From Pholis gunnellus (lineage: Eukaryota; Chordata; Actinopteri; Perciformes; Pholidae), in assembly GCA_910591455.2 (NCBI GenBank), contig OU342806.1, forward strand, positions 10,299,926 through 10,363,925: 64,000 nucleotides of DNA. The letters run 5' to 3'. The notes under the pieces were generated by a model that saw only the letters and a program-made list of their open reading frames with translations, ran no database searches and had not been told where the DNA came from. Within the stretch, counting starts at the first letter, position 1. Every line of letters begins with the position of its first letter. A program made the translations under genes and the position numbers. This document shows, one piece after another, positions 37,501 to 51,452 of the stretch.

Positions 37501-37900
37501 TAGTCTGAAAGAGTTAGCGAGAAAGGAGGTCATTGAATCACCCCTCATCCTTCAGCATTGACAGTGTCTTTAAGGCAGAATGGAAGACGTCCACTCTCAC
37601 GAGACTTCGGTTTTGACAGACTCATTAGAGAGCACATACACACCACTCGTCTATGTGTTACCATTGATATCCCTTCCCCTCAGTGCTGGCCATGGTGTCA
37701 ATAACAACTTAACAGAGTCATGTCGAATGTCAAGTGACGCAACGAGATTGACGGGTTATTTGAAGGCTTACAGTGTCTTGAAAAATGGCATTATAAAGCA
37801 CGAACGGACACACGCACACATTTTGTACCCGTTCTCAATTTATTTAAAGCGACAGATGGGTAAGTAACACCACCAGGAGCGTGGACACCACGGTGAGATC
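34558..37900. other. unique block
   Basis: Repeat-free except for A/T runs (about 34985, 35434-35450, 36600-36614) and short CA pieces near 35628-35650. Open frames (128 codons minus at 34620-35006, 136 minus at 35956-36366 and others) have no recognisable domains and lie antisense to other frames. No gene is supported. Confidence 0.4.
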
Positions 37901-38000
37901 CAGACCTCATGGGCTCCATCAAGTCTAATAAGTCTATCATTAATTACAGCCTTTGGGGACGCTTATTCTTGAATTAATTAGTCTTCAACAACTCAAGGCT
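37901..38000. promoter_or_regulatory. candidate homeodomain-rich element
   Basis: Two perfect ATTAATTA sites lie 34 bp apart (37939-37946 and 37973-37980), flanked by tctaataagtc and cttattcttg in a repeat-free context. Paired TAAT palindromes are typical docking sites for homeodomain dimers. Function is inferred from sequence only. Confidence 0.35.

Positions 38001-40134
<2,134 letters not shown>

Positions 40135-40190
<56 letters not shown>
40135..40190 (+). repeat. (CA)~27 microsatellite
   Basis: Pure CA array of about 55 bp. Confidence 0.98.
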
Positions 40191-40193
<3 letters not shown>

Positions 40194-40394
40194 GTTGTGA
40201 AGGGCAAGTTGTGAACTCAGGTGCAGTGTAGATGACTTTTGATTTTTTTTTTGTGTAATAAGCGCACCGATCAATATGAGTATTCTGCTGCGGAATAACG
40301 CCGTACTGTCAAGAGACAGATTAGGGCTGACGCAGCTTGCCGCTGCTCAGCTAACCATCCTCACTCAGTTTGTTGCAGGCGCACAATTGATCAT

Positions 40395-40482
<88 letters not shown>
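40395..40482 (+). repeat. (CA)~44 microsatellite
   Basis: Pure CA array of about 88 bp, 205 bp after the previous one. Confidence 0.99.
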
Positions 40483-40486
<4 letters not shown>

Positions 40487-40603
40487 TATATATCTTCCCA
40501 AAGCAAAGCACTAATGTACGACGGCTTATAAGGGTCATTGTAGGTACAAATTTTAATTACAATACAGGAGCTGGGGGAGGGGGTAATATTCAGATAAAAA
40601 AAA

Positions 40604-40735
40604 TCTAAATTTCCAAGATTAGAGTCATTCATTTATTAGAAACACTGGATATTCTCAGAGATTAAAATGGTTATTATACAAGAAAAAAAAGGTACAAATT
40701 TGCAAGATTATAAAGTCATAAATCTTAGAGGAAAG
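40604..40735 (+). repeat. degenerate minisatellite, left inverted arm
   Basis: Contains loosely repeated units of the form aagattagagtcattc / gagattaaaatgg / aagattataaagtc / aaatcttagagg. They look like decayed copies of the 'ttacgagaataaagtcgtaaa' tandem repeat widespread in fish. It is the left arm of an inverted pair: aatttccaagattaga at 40608-40623 has its exact reverse complement at 41212-41227. Confidence 0.5.
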
Positions 40736-41140
40736 AAAGAGCGGGGTGCAAAACTGTGGTGGTGAAAAAAAGTGTTTTTTTTCTTTTTGTTAAGGAACTA
40801 CATCGCTTCACTTTCTCTTTTACTTTCTCTCCGTCTCTATCTGCCTCCCTTCCTCCCTTCCTCCCTTCCTCATAAGCAGTGGATTCCAGACGTCCTTCTC
40901 TCCAGCAAACTCGACGGACGTAATTCACCATATCTGTGATTCAACACAAGCAGCTACGTTGTGTCTCTTTTCTGCGTTGTTTTCCCCTTCACACCGACAC
41001 AGTGACAGTCGGGCCCGGTCCTTAATAGCTTCAGTGTGCAACTATACGGTACCGCAGTGTGTTAGGAGTAACCTCTTAAGATGCATGCCTTCCTGTAGTC
41101 AAAGATAGAAGATGTTCGTCTCTACTTCCCCGCAACTTCT
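40736..41140. other. spacer inside the inverted pair
   Basis: Unique DNA with a T-rich run at 40778-40787 and a (TTCC/TCCC)n pyrimidine stretch at about 40847-40871. If the flanking arms are termini, this is the interior of a small non-autonomous element. No coding content. Confidence 0.35.
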
Positions 41141-41250
41141 ACAGCATTAGTTTTTGTAAATTTGTTGTAAATTTGCCACTTTGATCTCAGAGAATAGAAA
41201 GAAAAAACAATTCTAATCTTGGAAATTAAATGTTTATTTCTGGGAGAATT
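41141..41250 (-). repeat. degenerate minisatellite, right inverted arm
   Basis: On the minus strand it reads aatttccaagattagaattg, then tattctctgagatcaaagtgg, then gtaaatttac-type units. This parallels the left arm (tattctcagagattaaaatgg) over at least 60 bp with few mismatches. Confidence 0.5.
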
Positions 41251-42168
41251 ATCCCTTTTTCCCCCGGCTGCAACATTTTTTATTTTTTACCTGTAATTGC
41301 CCGAGTACGCTGTCGCACTATCGAAACCAAATATACATACGAAAATATATATTTTTGCATGCACACACAAAGAGTTTTCTGACAAACCCAGTTGTAAGTT
41401 TATTAGGTTCATCCAGATAAAATGTATTTATACTTATCCAACTGCCCTGCAATGAATCCTACATTCATGAGGGTTATACGTAGAGTTTTTCAAGGTCAGT
41501 TTTGAGGCACTTAGTTTATTTTCATCTCTAACTCAAGTCAACTCTAAATGAGATTCAAATCAAACCACCTTACACCTTCTATGGGTCAGCACAGAGCACA
41601 TTATTCTGTTATAACAATGCAGGTCTTGTCACATAGGAAGTAAAAAACGGATCCAGATTGCTCACTTTGAAGGCAGCACTGTCAGCCGAACCAACGCAGA
41701 CATGACAAACACAAATTTCTTGACACTTGAGAATGTGGTTAATATATTATATTATACACACTCCTCCAAGAGAATCAGCATTCTGATGAGTTCTTCATAC
41801 TCTCCCCTTTCCAAACTTTGCCCCCCCCCCCCCCTTTTTCAACCCCCAAAAAGTCAAAATACACACAAAACATTTTCTTCCCTGCCTTGATATTAAAATA
41901 TAATCAACTCATTCTGACCTTGACCCTTCTGTCTTTCCAGTTTTTGAGCAACAGCGGAATGCAAAAAGAACTAATTAAAAGATAGCCCAAGCCCTTCATT
42001 TCTCTCTACAATGCACACTTTCTAAATCTAGGGAGGTAAAAGTAGTAGCAGTAAACAGCAGTACTGGAATTAATTTGTCTACTGTAATCATACAGTAATC
42101 ACAAAGACTCAAAGCATTAAACAGGGTTACTCTATCAATTTTGTGGGGTATAAAATAAAAAAATACAG
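41251..42168. other. AT-rich unique block
   Basis: AT-rich unique sequence with a C14 run at 41821-41834. Open frames are short. Nothing else is seen. Confidence 0.4.
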
Positions 42169-42857
42169 CAGGGCTGCTCAATTATGGCTAAAATCATAAT
42201 CACAATTATTTGGGTCAATATTGAGATCACGATTATTTCATGCATTTAGAACGGAAATTTTGTAGCCTGAATTCTAAAATGAAGTGCATGAATCTGGTTT
42301 ACTTTAAAACAGAATTAAGAGGCTAGATCCATGAAGACCGCAGTGCTCTAGTAAACAATTTAATCATGGAAACAATGGTGTTATAGATATGCATGGTGGT
42401 GACGTGGCAGAAAATGTCTCACCCAAAAAGAATTGTGAACGAGACTGGATCGGATGAACAGTTGTGCCGGGACCAGGGAGCCCCGTCCTTCCCTGCAGGG
42501 AGAGACGGCACAGCGGGGGAGAGGAGTGCTGTAAAACGCTCACAGCCGGAGCTGGAAGCCAACTTCCCCCCACAAGGCTTTTCCAAGCCAACCCAGAGCC
42601 GGTCGGACCGCACCACTACAGAGGAAATACGCCCGGCCAGGGCCAGCCAGCGCCGGGCAAGAGGTCCCGTGAGGGGATCCACCCAAACCGAGCGGGGATG
42701 AAAGTGCACCGCTGTAAAGAAAAGGGTTGCACTGGATTTACAACACGAGACATAAGGAGAGCGTCATCACAAAACGATAGCCCGCACAATAATCATTTCT
42801 CAATTATGTTGTTTTCATGCTCATTGGAAGCCAAAATTTAAAATTCGACAGCCCTAG
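42169..42857. mobile_element. hAT-type non-autonomous element
   Basis: The left end reads cagggctgctcaattatgg, then aatcataatcacaattatt and gagatcacgattatttc. The right end reads tctcaattatgttgttttc, ggaagccaaaatttaaaa and ends cgacagccctag. The outer bases are inverted (agggctg / cagccct). Both ends match a very common teleost hAT-type family. The ~250-bp core (42455-42705) is GC-rich and open in several frames, with no transposase domain recognised. No matching 8-bp duplication is visible (aaatacag before, caaggcca after), so one end may be trimmed. Confidence 0.65.
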
Positions 42858-43726
42858 CAAGGCCACAGTGTAGTTGAAAGTACAAGGAACATGACACGTA
42901 GTGTGTTGGATTAGCCTTGTTTGTAGGATGCAGTTAGAATATCAACAGAGCCGGTAACATGACCGTGAATTTATTGACATGATTAAGTAGGACATTAAGT
43001 TGTTTTGTTATATTCCCTTATAATAAAGATATTAAGAAGTACAAAAGAAATCCGTTTTCAAACCACCCTACTCTGACTTGGACCCCCGTCGCTCACTGTC
43101 CACTTTGTAGTGAATGTCAGCCACAGTGTTACTTTATAAACTGTTTTATTGACGAGGTGATTTGGATTTGAAACTTATGGCGTGACAGAAACACACCAGT
43201 CCCTCGTCTGGACGCTCAAAAGTCATTTTGCTCTCCTCGATACCATGGGAACCCAAACACTCATATCAAAGTTGAAATTGGCAGCTGGGAATAAAAGGGG
43301 CCATCACTGTGACCCCCCCCACACGCCCCCCACCCATCTCCTATTTTGCAGAAACACCTCTCAGTTTCACTTAGAGTGCAACTCCCATAAAATACGGTCT
43401 CAATCATCACCGAGGGCGACAGGCCAATATGTTGGACGCCATTCTCACCGGAGAAAAGCACCGGTTCCTCAACGACCCATAACAATACCCTCCAAAAAAC
43501 AGTGAATTCTGAAGGGACGGCATTTAAGAGGGGAGCTGACTCTCTTCAAAGCTCTTATTACACTTTTACATTAAATCTCAGCTTGAGTGTCAGATGAGTT
43601 TCCAGCCCTCTCCTGACACACCGAGACAGTGTGCAAAAAAGAATGAGAGGGGGAGTGGGAGAGGCTGCATAGGTGTCACAACAGAAGAAAAAAAAAAAAG
43701 GGCAGAAAAAAAGGAAACTAGCAACC
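42858..43726. other. unique block
   Basis: Unique DNA. The 107-codon plus frame at 43182-43505 has no domain. A C-rich patch (gaccccccccacacgccccc) lies at about 43311-43330. Confidence 0.4.
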
Positions 43727-43745
43727 TTTTTTTTTTTTTTTTTTT
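43727..43745 (+). repeat. T19 run
   Basis: Nineteen T residues, 40 bp after an A-rich purine run at 43684-43710. Confidence 0.9.
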
Positions 43746-46700
43746 GAAGCCAGCACACTGGCACATTCCACCATCTCCATTAAATGGGACTGTGCCGAAG
43801 ACTTATCCCTCTGGCCATTCTCGGGTGAAGGCATTCTGCCCAAGCCCTTTGCCTTGACAGGAAGGGAACAGCATGTTATTTTACACTTAATTGCAACTGT
43901 CAGCAGCGGCTAACATCAGTTCTGAAAGAACAGTAATGTGACATGACTACGAAATAAACTCCTTTCTCCCCATCCTTTGAAGGACGTCTGTAAGGTCCAT
44001 TAACATACTGTATCGTAAGCAGTGGAGCCTAGCAAGCGGCTGGAAGTATAGCACCGGCAGTGCCACCTTTGGAAAAAAAGACAAACAAAATATATTGCCT
44101 GCGCTGACGAGGGATGGTAGGTGCACAGAGAAGCATGTGTAGTAGTTAATGGTATGTCACTGACGGGGAGGAGAGGTCAGACCAAACAACTGCACAGGGA
44201 AGCACACCACACCGCCTCACAGTAAACACACTCCCCCCACAACAAAGCCTGGTGTATGTCATCATTTTAGAGAGTGTGGAATATATTCACTGGTGGCCAG
44301 AATGCCCATAGATAGGCCTGGTCAAAAAAAAAAAAAAAAAGAATGAGCGCCTCAGTGAAACCATAAATAAAACTGCTGGCTGGTCTTTTTTCTTTCCTTT
44401 CATCAACCACTGTGTTATGCGCATCTTGCCTTTGAAAATGAGGAACAACAAAGTAAAAAGATGAATAAAGGAGAGTGTGCACCCAACTTATTCCCTCCGC
44501 TGCTACATCATTTACTACTGGAACAGGAAACAGGGGATGAACCTCGGTTACGTCCACTGAATACTGCAAACTGAACACACAAAAGGCGCTGAATCAAAGC
44601 TTTGCTGTTTAGTAAAGGCGTCTGTTTCACAATATGAATTCCATCCCTGCACGAAGAATTATCCAAGTCTAATCTTCTCTTAGTTGCAGTGAGTCAGTCA
44701 CCAACGTACAGAGGAGAAACCGGTGGGCGTCGCAACCCTGCAAAGAACAATGGCCTTATTATATGCCCTGATTTCCCAGGGTTCCATATTTCGCTCCTCG
44801 GACGACTCCAAATGACAGAGCCACCCGTGTCGTGTGTTTAGTCAGGGTTGAAGTCTTCATTAACTGCTTAAGCATTTTAACAATGACTGTCCATCTGTGG
44901 GATTTCACTCATTAGCACATTTGCTTTCACAGAGACAGGGAGAATGTGTCGAGAGATCCTGAAGTCTATAATAGAGTGAGTGTGACTTTTGTCTTGTCAA
45001 GATGGATGAAACAGTATCCCACAAGAAAGCCACCACGAGTTCTCTTTTCTCCCAGAGCGGCGCCAGAATAAGATCAGATAATGCAATCGCTCATTGCCAA
45101 ACTATTTCTGCTACTTTCACTTAGCTTTGAAAACACCAACAACCACACAACCTCACATACGAGCAGAAGACGTTGAGGTCCTTGAACTCTGCGTAGCAAG
45201 GAGCTGACACTCACTCATTCTTTTGTAATGTAATTATTTCATCAAAAGGTGATCTTGAGCTCTCGAATTTGGGATCAAATAAGCGTTAATTGTGTCGGAG
45301 GCCTCATCGACTTTCAGAAGTGTCTAACTACTCGGCTCTTCCCTGCTGTTTCTTTCCCTTTCATTTCCTATATTAATTTCCAGGTCACAATGAGCGACTG
45401 AAAACAGCTGTCAGTTATTTATCATCAGAGAAAGTTTAAAATTGCAGACTGCTGCAATCATCCCCGAGCCGTTCACTTGGAACGCTATCTGCCACACTGG
45501 TGGGTAAATGTTTGCACCAAACTAGTCATGTAATAATAAAAAAGAACTATGCTGAGAGTCTCTAGCGTGTTTAGCTTCATTAACAAGCATGCTGCTGTCT
45601 GTGTCAGAGTTTGAAACACACACTGCCAGATGTTTTACACGCGTCTCAACAACAGTGCTGCACAAACTGATCATCCTGAGTGCTCCTAGTTTGGCTGCAC
45701 TATTTATCAGCTGCTCCGCTCAGCCATCACTTGCGTCTCGTCTCTGTCATGGTGGGTGGTTACATTTCACATTGCAAAACAATTTTTTGTTCTGGTCTCA
45801 GTTCAACATATAGTTTATGTACTGAAACGAATGCATGTGTGTATTAAAAGAAAGGAAATGCATTATATTTGGCTGCTAAAGAATATGCTTGGTCGGTTAT
45901 TATTATTTATTATTTTCGGGAACTGGAATCAACTCAACAAATTGACCAGTATGTCGTGTGACAACAAGAGCTATATCTGTAGGTCACATATCGACCAGGA
46001 GTCATCAGAACACAAAGTCCAGAACAGAATTTGGTTGTTGGCCTTTGTTGGGAACTTTTTGCTCGACTCCGTGTTTATTTGAACTCAACGCTTGCGTCCT
46101 CGTTGTATACAGGTCTACAGCGTATAGGGCCGTGTGCCATTGTTTAGCCGCCAGCGTCACCTAGCAACACCAGCCACATTTGTTTCCGTGTGACGTCTTG
46201 AGGTTGTTTGTATTATTTACGTGGCCTTCTGGTTTCATTTGCATTTGAAAGGAGAACCACTAACATCCCGTTTATCAAAAATCTAGTCAGACTTAAAACG
46301 CCAGGTTGAATTCCTGTGTCTTTAAAAAAAACTGGAATATATTTGTAACCTGAAATGTTTAAGATAGCGCAGACAGTATTGGTGACCCTAAAGGCGCATG
46401 TTACAAAAAAGGAAAATTTAAAAACATATTTTAAAAAGAGAAAAATTCCCGTGAGTCATAATTCCAAGCTATATCTTAGCAATAACACATAAACATTACT
46501 CGGAATACTGAGAAGATGCAAATCATGTCCTAAAAACTGTCTCTATCTACTTTTTAAATATCTACAACAGAGCGATGAGGAGGAGTTAAACATATATGAA
46601 TATAATTTGCATTACATTTTTTGTTTTACTGCTGAGATCAGTAATGCTCCACAAGTGCACGCCTCGTCGTCTGACATTAACAGGGTAGGACTTCCACATC

Positions 46701-47721
46701 TCCAGACTGACATGTAACTGATCATCTCAAAGTGGGTATAGGCGGATCACGATTCCCGTCTTGTTGGCTCTCTTGTGTCTCCTCCCAGAGGAGGCCATTG
46801 ACGTTCCACAGCGGCGAAGCCTCCCGCTGCACTCGGTTACTGCGGGCCATCTGGCCTCAGTTCAAAGCCTCGCACAGATAGAGGAGAGTCTCTTCCAGAG
46901 GGCCTGTACTGCACAATGTGCAACAGCCATGTCTTAATATCATTAAGACATGTTTATGCTTCTGCAGCTCTATGCCGGGGCAAAATAAAAGTTTTTAAAT
47001 ACCCGGACAAATACGGTCACTTAGTGTAAGTAGAGGAGTTAACAATAAATTAGAGACAGGAAGACTTAATTAAATATGTTGTTAAGACAGTCAGTGACAA
47101 GCGGCATTTGTTTAAACATTAACTGCAGAGGCCCTGCTATTAGTTCAACAGAATTTATGACAACACATAAACATGACATAAAGTTTAAAATTCTGCCATA
47201 TTATAGGTCAATAAACTCAGCGTAACTGATTGTAGGCTGAAAGAGAAGATGGAGGGCGTGCTGATGGTCGACATGAGCTGGCTGGCTGCACATTCACAAG
47301 CACATGTACTTCCCATTGTCTGAGGCGACCACACGCTGATAAGGTCTTGGATTGCACTCTGGTTCAAGTGAACCACAAAAGGCTTCCTTCCCCTGCTCTC
47401 CAAACTCCCACAGTGAAATGAGAAGACCAGTAGACGGTTGAAATGCAGGGAGGAATTCTGGGAAAGGAAAGACCGACACGCAGCAACGAGTCCAGCGAGA
47501 CTATTTCTTATCGTTCTGTCATGTCCGCTTAGAGTGCAATATGTGGACGGGACAGTTACTGTTTTGAGGCTGAACTTTTAAGGATGCTGTTGTGTTGGAT
47601 CACTTGATAATGAAGGCGTTTTTTTGGACAAAGGCAACGGACAGTTATTGTTCTGATCTCTTAGTGTTTATTGTGACATTGTTGAAATCAAGGGGACCGT
47701 CTTTGGTCGTATTATTATTAT
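43746..47721. other. unique block with candidate regulatory segments
   Basis: An A17 run lies at 44324-44340. 44640-45070 is a long repeat-free segment (gaccaatggcc-like ccaat, cattaactgcttaagc, cactcattagcac), a candidate conserved element. 46740-46870 is GC-richer; on the minus strand it holds a 42-codon ATG frame (46850 down to 46722) of no known family. A perfect hairpin lies at 46928-46952. Open frames elsewhere (108 plus at 45756-46082, 72 minus at 47185-47403) lack domains. Confidence 0.35.
46928..46952. repeat. perfect hairpin, 11-bp arms
   Basis: catgtcttaat, 3-nt loop (atc), attaagacatg: eleven paired bases with no mismatch. Confidence 0.85.
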
Positions 47722-47996
47722 TAGGGCTTCAACTAATGGTTATTTTTATTGTTGATTATTTTTCTTGATTAATCATTTGGTCCATAAAATGCCGGATAAC
47801 AGTAAAGAAATGTATTCATAAAATTATTCAAAAAAACATTGGATTCATATTCAGTTTACTATCATATAAGACTAAGAAAACCATCAAGAGAGGAGCTGGA
47901 ACCAGGTAATGTGTTTCTGTTTTTAATTGAAAAATGACTCAAACTATTATAATCAAAATAGTTGATATTGTGTCGATCAACTCATTGAATTATTAT
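47722..47996. mobile_element. DNA-transposon relic of a common fish family
   Basis: The left end reads tagggcttcaactaatgg, then ttgattaatcatttggtcc and ataaaatgccggataac. The right part has aatcaaaatagttgatatt and gtcgatcaactcattgaat. This is the diverged form of the abundant 'gggctgcaactaacgatt ... attaatcgactaatcg' teleost element. The expected cagccct end is not visible at the right border. A fragment of the same family lies at 3.1 kb. Confidence 0.6.
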
Positions 47997-48689
47997 CATG
48001 AGTTAATTCAATAACAAACGGGATGAATTGAAGATATCAATGTTTAGCTTTTCAGCATTCACTTCCCTGCCCCCAATACCATTTCCACAGACTTTAACAG
48101 TGATGTATTGCACAGATGTCAGGAACACGACCTTAAATCTCCTCCTTTCCAAAAGCGCTCTACCTTGGGGTTTATAAAATCTCTTGTTTACACGTGAACT
48201 TGTGGTTGGACCAAATGCATTTTCCATACAGTCCTGTTAAAATACATCATATCTCCAGAGAAGAGTGTGTCCAGTTCCTCCAACATTCTCCATCCTTTAC
48301 TCCTCTTATCATCGTCATCAGAAGAAAACTCCTCTTTTATGGTAGTGTATGGAATAATCATTTTTAGGCTTCCATCCTTCTAAAGAGTTAGCCCTTTCTG
48401 CGAGGACTGAGGCAATGAGAGATCAAGACAATGTGTAGCCGCGGAGTCAGTCGCATATACAAGACTCTCTAGATAAATTACAGTTATTGTATGAAAAGAG
48501 GAGAAAACCAAGGGAATATGAAATCACATACGAGAGACTTCCTTTAAACCAAAATGTACTATTCTTCTTCATCTCCTTTCAACAGTCATAAGCCTACAGT
48601 GTAACATTTGCAGTGCACTAAGAATGCACAGCATCCATTGTATAGTGCCTGCTTGCGCGAGCACAATGCAAATTGCTGATGTTGGTTTC
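47997..48689. other. unique block
   Basis: Unique AT-rich DNA. The 74-codon minus frame at 48003-48227 has no domain. Confidence 0.4.
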
Positions 48690-48825
48690 ACATTATATGA
48701 TGCTTGATGATCCTTGATACAATGTAATTTAGTTTTCCTTTTATTTCTTTATTAAGTAATACTCAATTTATTTGCGCAATCCTGTGTTGTATAATGACAA
48801 TAAAGCTGAACTTTGAAGCTTAAGA
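48690..48825 (+). mobile_element. possible LINE 3' end
   Basis: Ends in tataatgacaataaagctg then aactttgaa, a motif seen at the 3' tails of several fish non-LTR retrotransposons (gacaataaagttgaatcttg-type). The upstream T-rich stretch fits. No reverse-transcriptase fragment, terminal repeats or duplication was seen, so the call is weak. Confidence 0.3.
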
Positions 48826-51195
48826 TGCATTAAATGCAAATGGAAGTTGTTGAAGACCTACTTTTTTTCTATGCGTTTCCTCTGAACAGCATAAAAGCAA
48901 GCGTGTCTGAGTGTCTCATAAACAGATACAGTATGTGCTTCAGGTTTTTCTTTTTCTGGCCCAGCTGAATACCTTCATGACCTACTGCTTGCCTACTGAA
49001 AAGAAACGTCTTTAGGGAAATACTGTGGAAATGAATCTTGTATGGCAAGATGAAAACTTATTTGACAAATTACCATAGCCCGGACGTCTCTCCACAAAAG
49101 TTGAACCATTATGTTACTGTAATGAACCTTCAAAAACTCAGAGCTGCAGCTTAGTGTCGACCCTTTAGCTGCTTACAAATACAACAGTCTCCTTGAGAGG
49201 CATCATTAGGGAAAATAAGTCAATACAACCCTTGAAAAATAGTTTGCTGAACAGCCTGTTGAACCAGTACACGTGAATAATAACCAAGTCTGAGCCTATG
49301 GACCAATTCCATGTGTTTAGCTTTAACCGAATCGTGCAGGACTAATTTAGTAGGAGTATATAGCTGTTGTTATTGGAAAAGATAATGTTTTTTAAGCAGG
49401 AGCATGTGGAACAATCACATGCGGCAAACGTAATGCTGCTTAGATATACAAAGTCTCTTGTACTGTGTTACTACATTGAAACAACACCATTAAATTCCAA
49501 TGAGGGGAAATGCATTAAACAAGTGCTTTGTGTAGAACCTTTTGGTTCCTGCACATGCTCAATTTGTACAAATGGGGCATACAGCAGGCTTTTGAAAAGA
49601 GGAAATAGTTACTCAAACAAACATTGAAGAGCAGTAGGAACAATCAACAAGTAAATGTGCTTTGGTCCTTGGACCATAAATGTATTGAAGTAGAGAGTGT
49701 GGTATCAAGCTCACCATGGCTGATTACGTAGCTTAATGGTCTTGGCTTTACCTCATGTTTTACAAGCCCAAATGGTCCCAGTGGTCTGATAAATCATCGG
49801 CATATCGAGTCAGAATGCTCCAATGAACTGTTGCCATTCCCAGGTTCCTGACTAAGAGAACAGACCATGTAGCAGGCCAATGTAAATAACCCTGCATCCT
49901 GTATTGGCCACATAAAGTCTTTTTTTTCTCCTGTATTTCTTTTGAGACTTGTGAAACATATAGTTGTCAGCTGGAAATTGTGTGTCTTTTTGATGGAGAC
50001 AGGGTCTCAAAACAGCCGATTAAAAGGAATGATGGTTCCGCTCCGAATCTTAAATAAAGCACAATACATTGCCAAGAAAACATCCACCGCTCTACAGGTG
50101 GTCTGCGTGGAGGAACGAAGCTGTGAAAAGGTTACGGCCGATAACTCAACACACTGCTTTTAATGCGCCTTTCTGTCCGAGTGCTCCTCTCATGCTGAAT
50201 GCTATCCGAATATGCAAACATTATGTGCTGCAGGTATTGCAGTTGTTATTACTGGCTACATTGAAATCTGTTTTCAATGATAGAGTATTGAACAACTCAA
50301 ACAGGACAATATTATGACATACTAAACCTTCCTTTCTGGTGGACTGTAGAAAACATATGGTTTTATTGAGAGGAGAATCTCTATTTTGCCGAACTTTGTT
50401 AAATAAAACCCCGTTTCTGCCACAGAAAATCACCTGAACAAAAAGGTAACAAAGCTCATCATACCCACAAGGAAGCTAGCTGCTAACTACAGTACTACAG
50501 CACTCTATTCATGTCAGAATGTAAATCCCTGTTTCCGGTCTTCATGAATGTACAGTGTTTGTTCTTCTTTGTCTTAAAAAGTATTTTACGGTGAATTTTA
50601 AAGATACATCACACTGTTTTTCATACAGCAAACCAAAAAGCTAGATATATTTTATCATTAAACTTAAATATGAGACTAGAGTAGATAAATATTTCCATCT
50701 GAATAATGTAAAACTCAAGTTTTCATAAAGAATATTTTCAAAAAAACAAACAATTTGCTAAAACACATGACTCCGCGCTCCATACTGTGCTCATATTACA
50801 TTTTAAAGAACTTTTATAATTGTTTTTAAATCTTAAATATACTGCGAAAGCTCAGACAAAACATTTGTGTGCCGGTTCAGGTTCACTGAAGCTTTTACAT
50901 TAGAACAATGCAAATGTGACCTGTGTGTGATGGAGGCCATCCCTGTGTTTAGGGAAGCCACGCCTTAAACCAACGGATGAAAGTAGCTGTTTCAACAAAA
51001 GCAACTGGCCCAGCAGAGTTGGCAGGTTTAAATCAAACAAAAACATTCTTGATGTTTAAATATAACAAGTCAAAAAGGCTGATTCCTGCAAAAGAACACA
51101 CAGCATTCAATATTAAACTTAAGAGATGTGAACGTAAACCATACATTAGAAATGCTGATAACGCGTCGACTCTTTAGGCAGAGAACTGAAATTCG
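48826..51195. other. AT-rich unique block
   Basis: AT-rich non-coding DNA with short open frames only (86 codons at 49367-49627, 73 at 49942-50163). A small palindrome tggtcc-tt-ggacca lies near 49662. No recognised repeat. Confidence 0.4.
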
Positions 51196-51452
51196 TAGAG
51201 ATGCACCGATCAAAGCAGCTTATAATATATAATTAAAACTGCTAAAGCCACGATTTTTTTTAATCAAAGCAAGTATTTAATTAAAAACACAATCAATCAT
51301 TTGAATTGTGTGTTTTTATGCAAAAATCCACTACAGATGATGGTGACAAAGTGAAGGGATAACAATCATTTTTCAGAATGGTGGTGAAAAAAGTTAGTCT
51401 TGAGGTTTGCTGCAAAAATAGTTCTCAGAAAATTACAATCGGTGCATCTCTA
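51196..51452. mobile_element. short hAT-like MITE, 15-bp perfect inverted ends
   Basis: Begins tagagatgcaccgat and ends atcggtgcatctcta, exact inverted repeats of 15 bp around a 227-bp AT-rich interior. TAGAGATGCACCGAT is the terminal motif of a common fish hAT group. Flanking 8-mers (gaaattcg and acaagtac) do not match well, so the target duplication has decayed or the element was rearranged. No coding content. Confidence 0.75.

Noticed and set aside
42464..42841. 125-codon frame in the GC-rich core of the hAT element
   Set aside because: Open in several frames because of composition; no transposase or other domain recognised.
46722..46850. 42-codon minus-strand frame in a GC-richer stretch
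   Set aside because: No known family, no exon borders, and too short to separate from chance.
48690..48825. Polyadenylation-like aataaa with gacaataaagctg as a host gene 3' end
   Set aside because: More like a retrotransposon tail; no upstream coding sequence.
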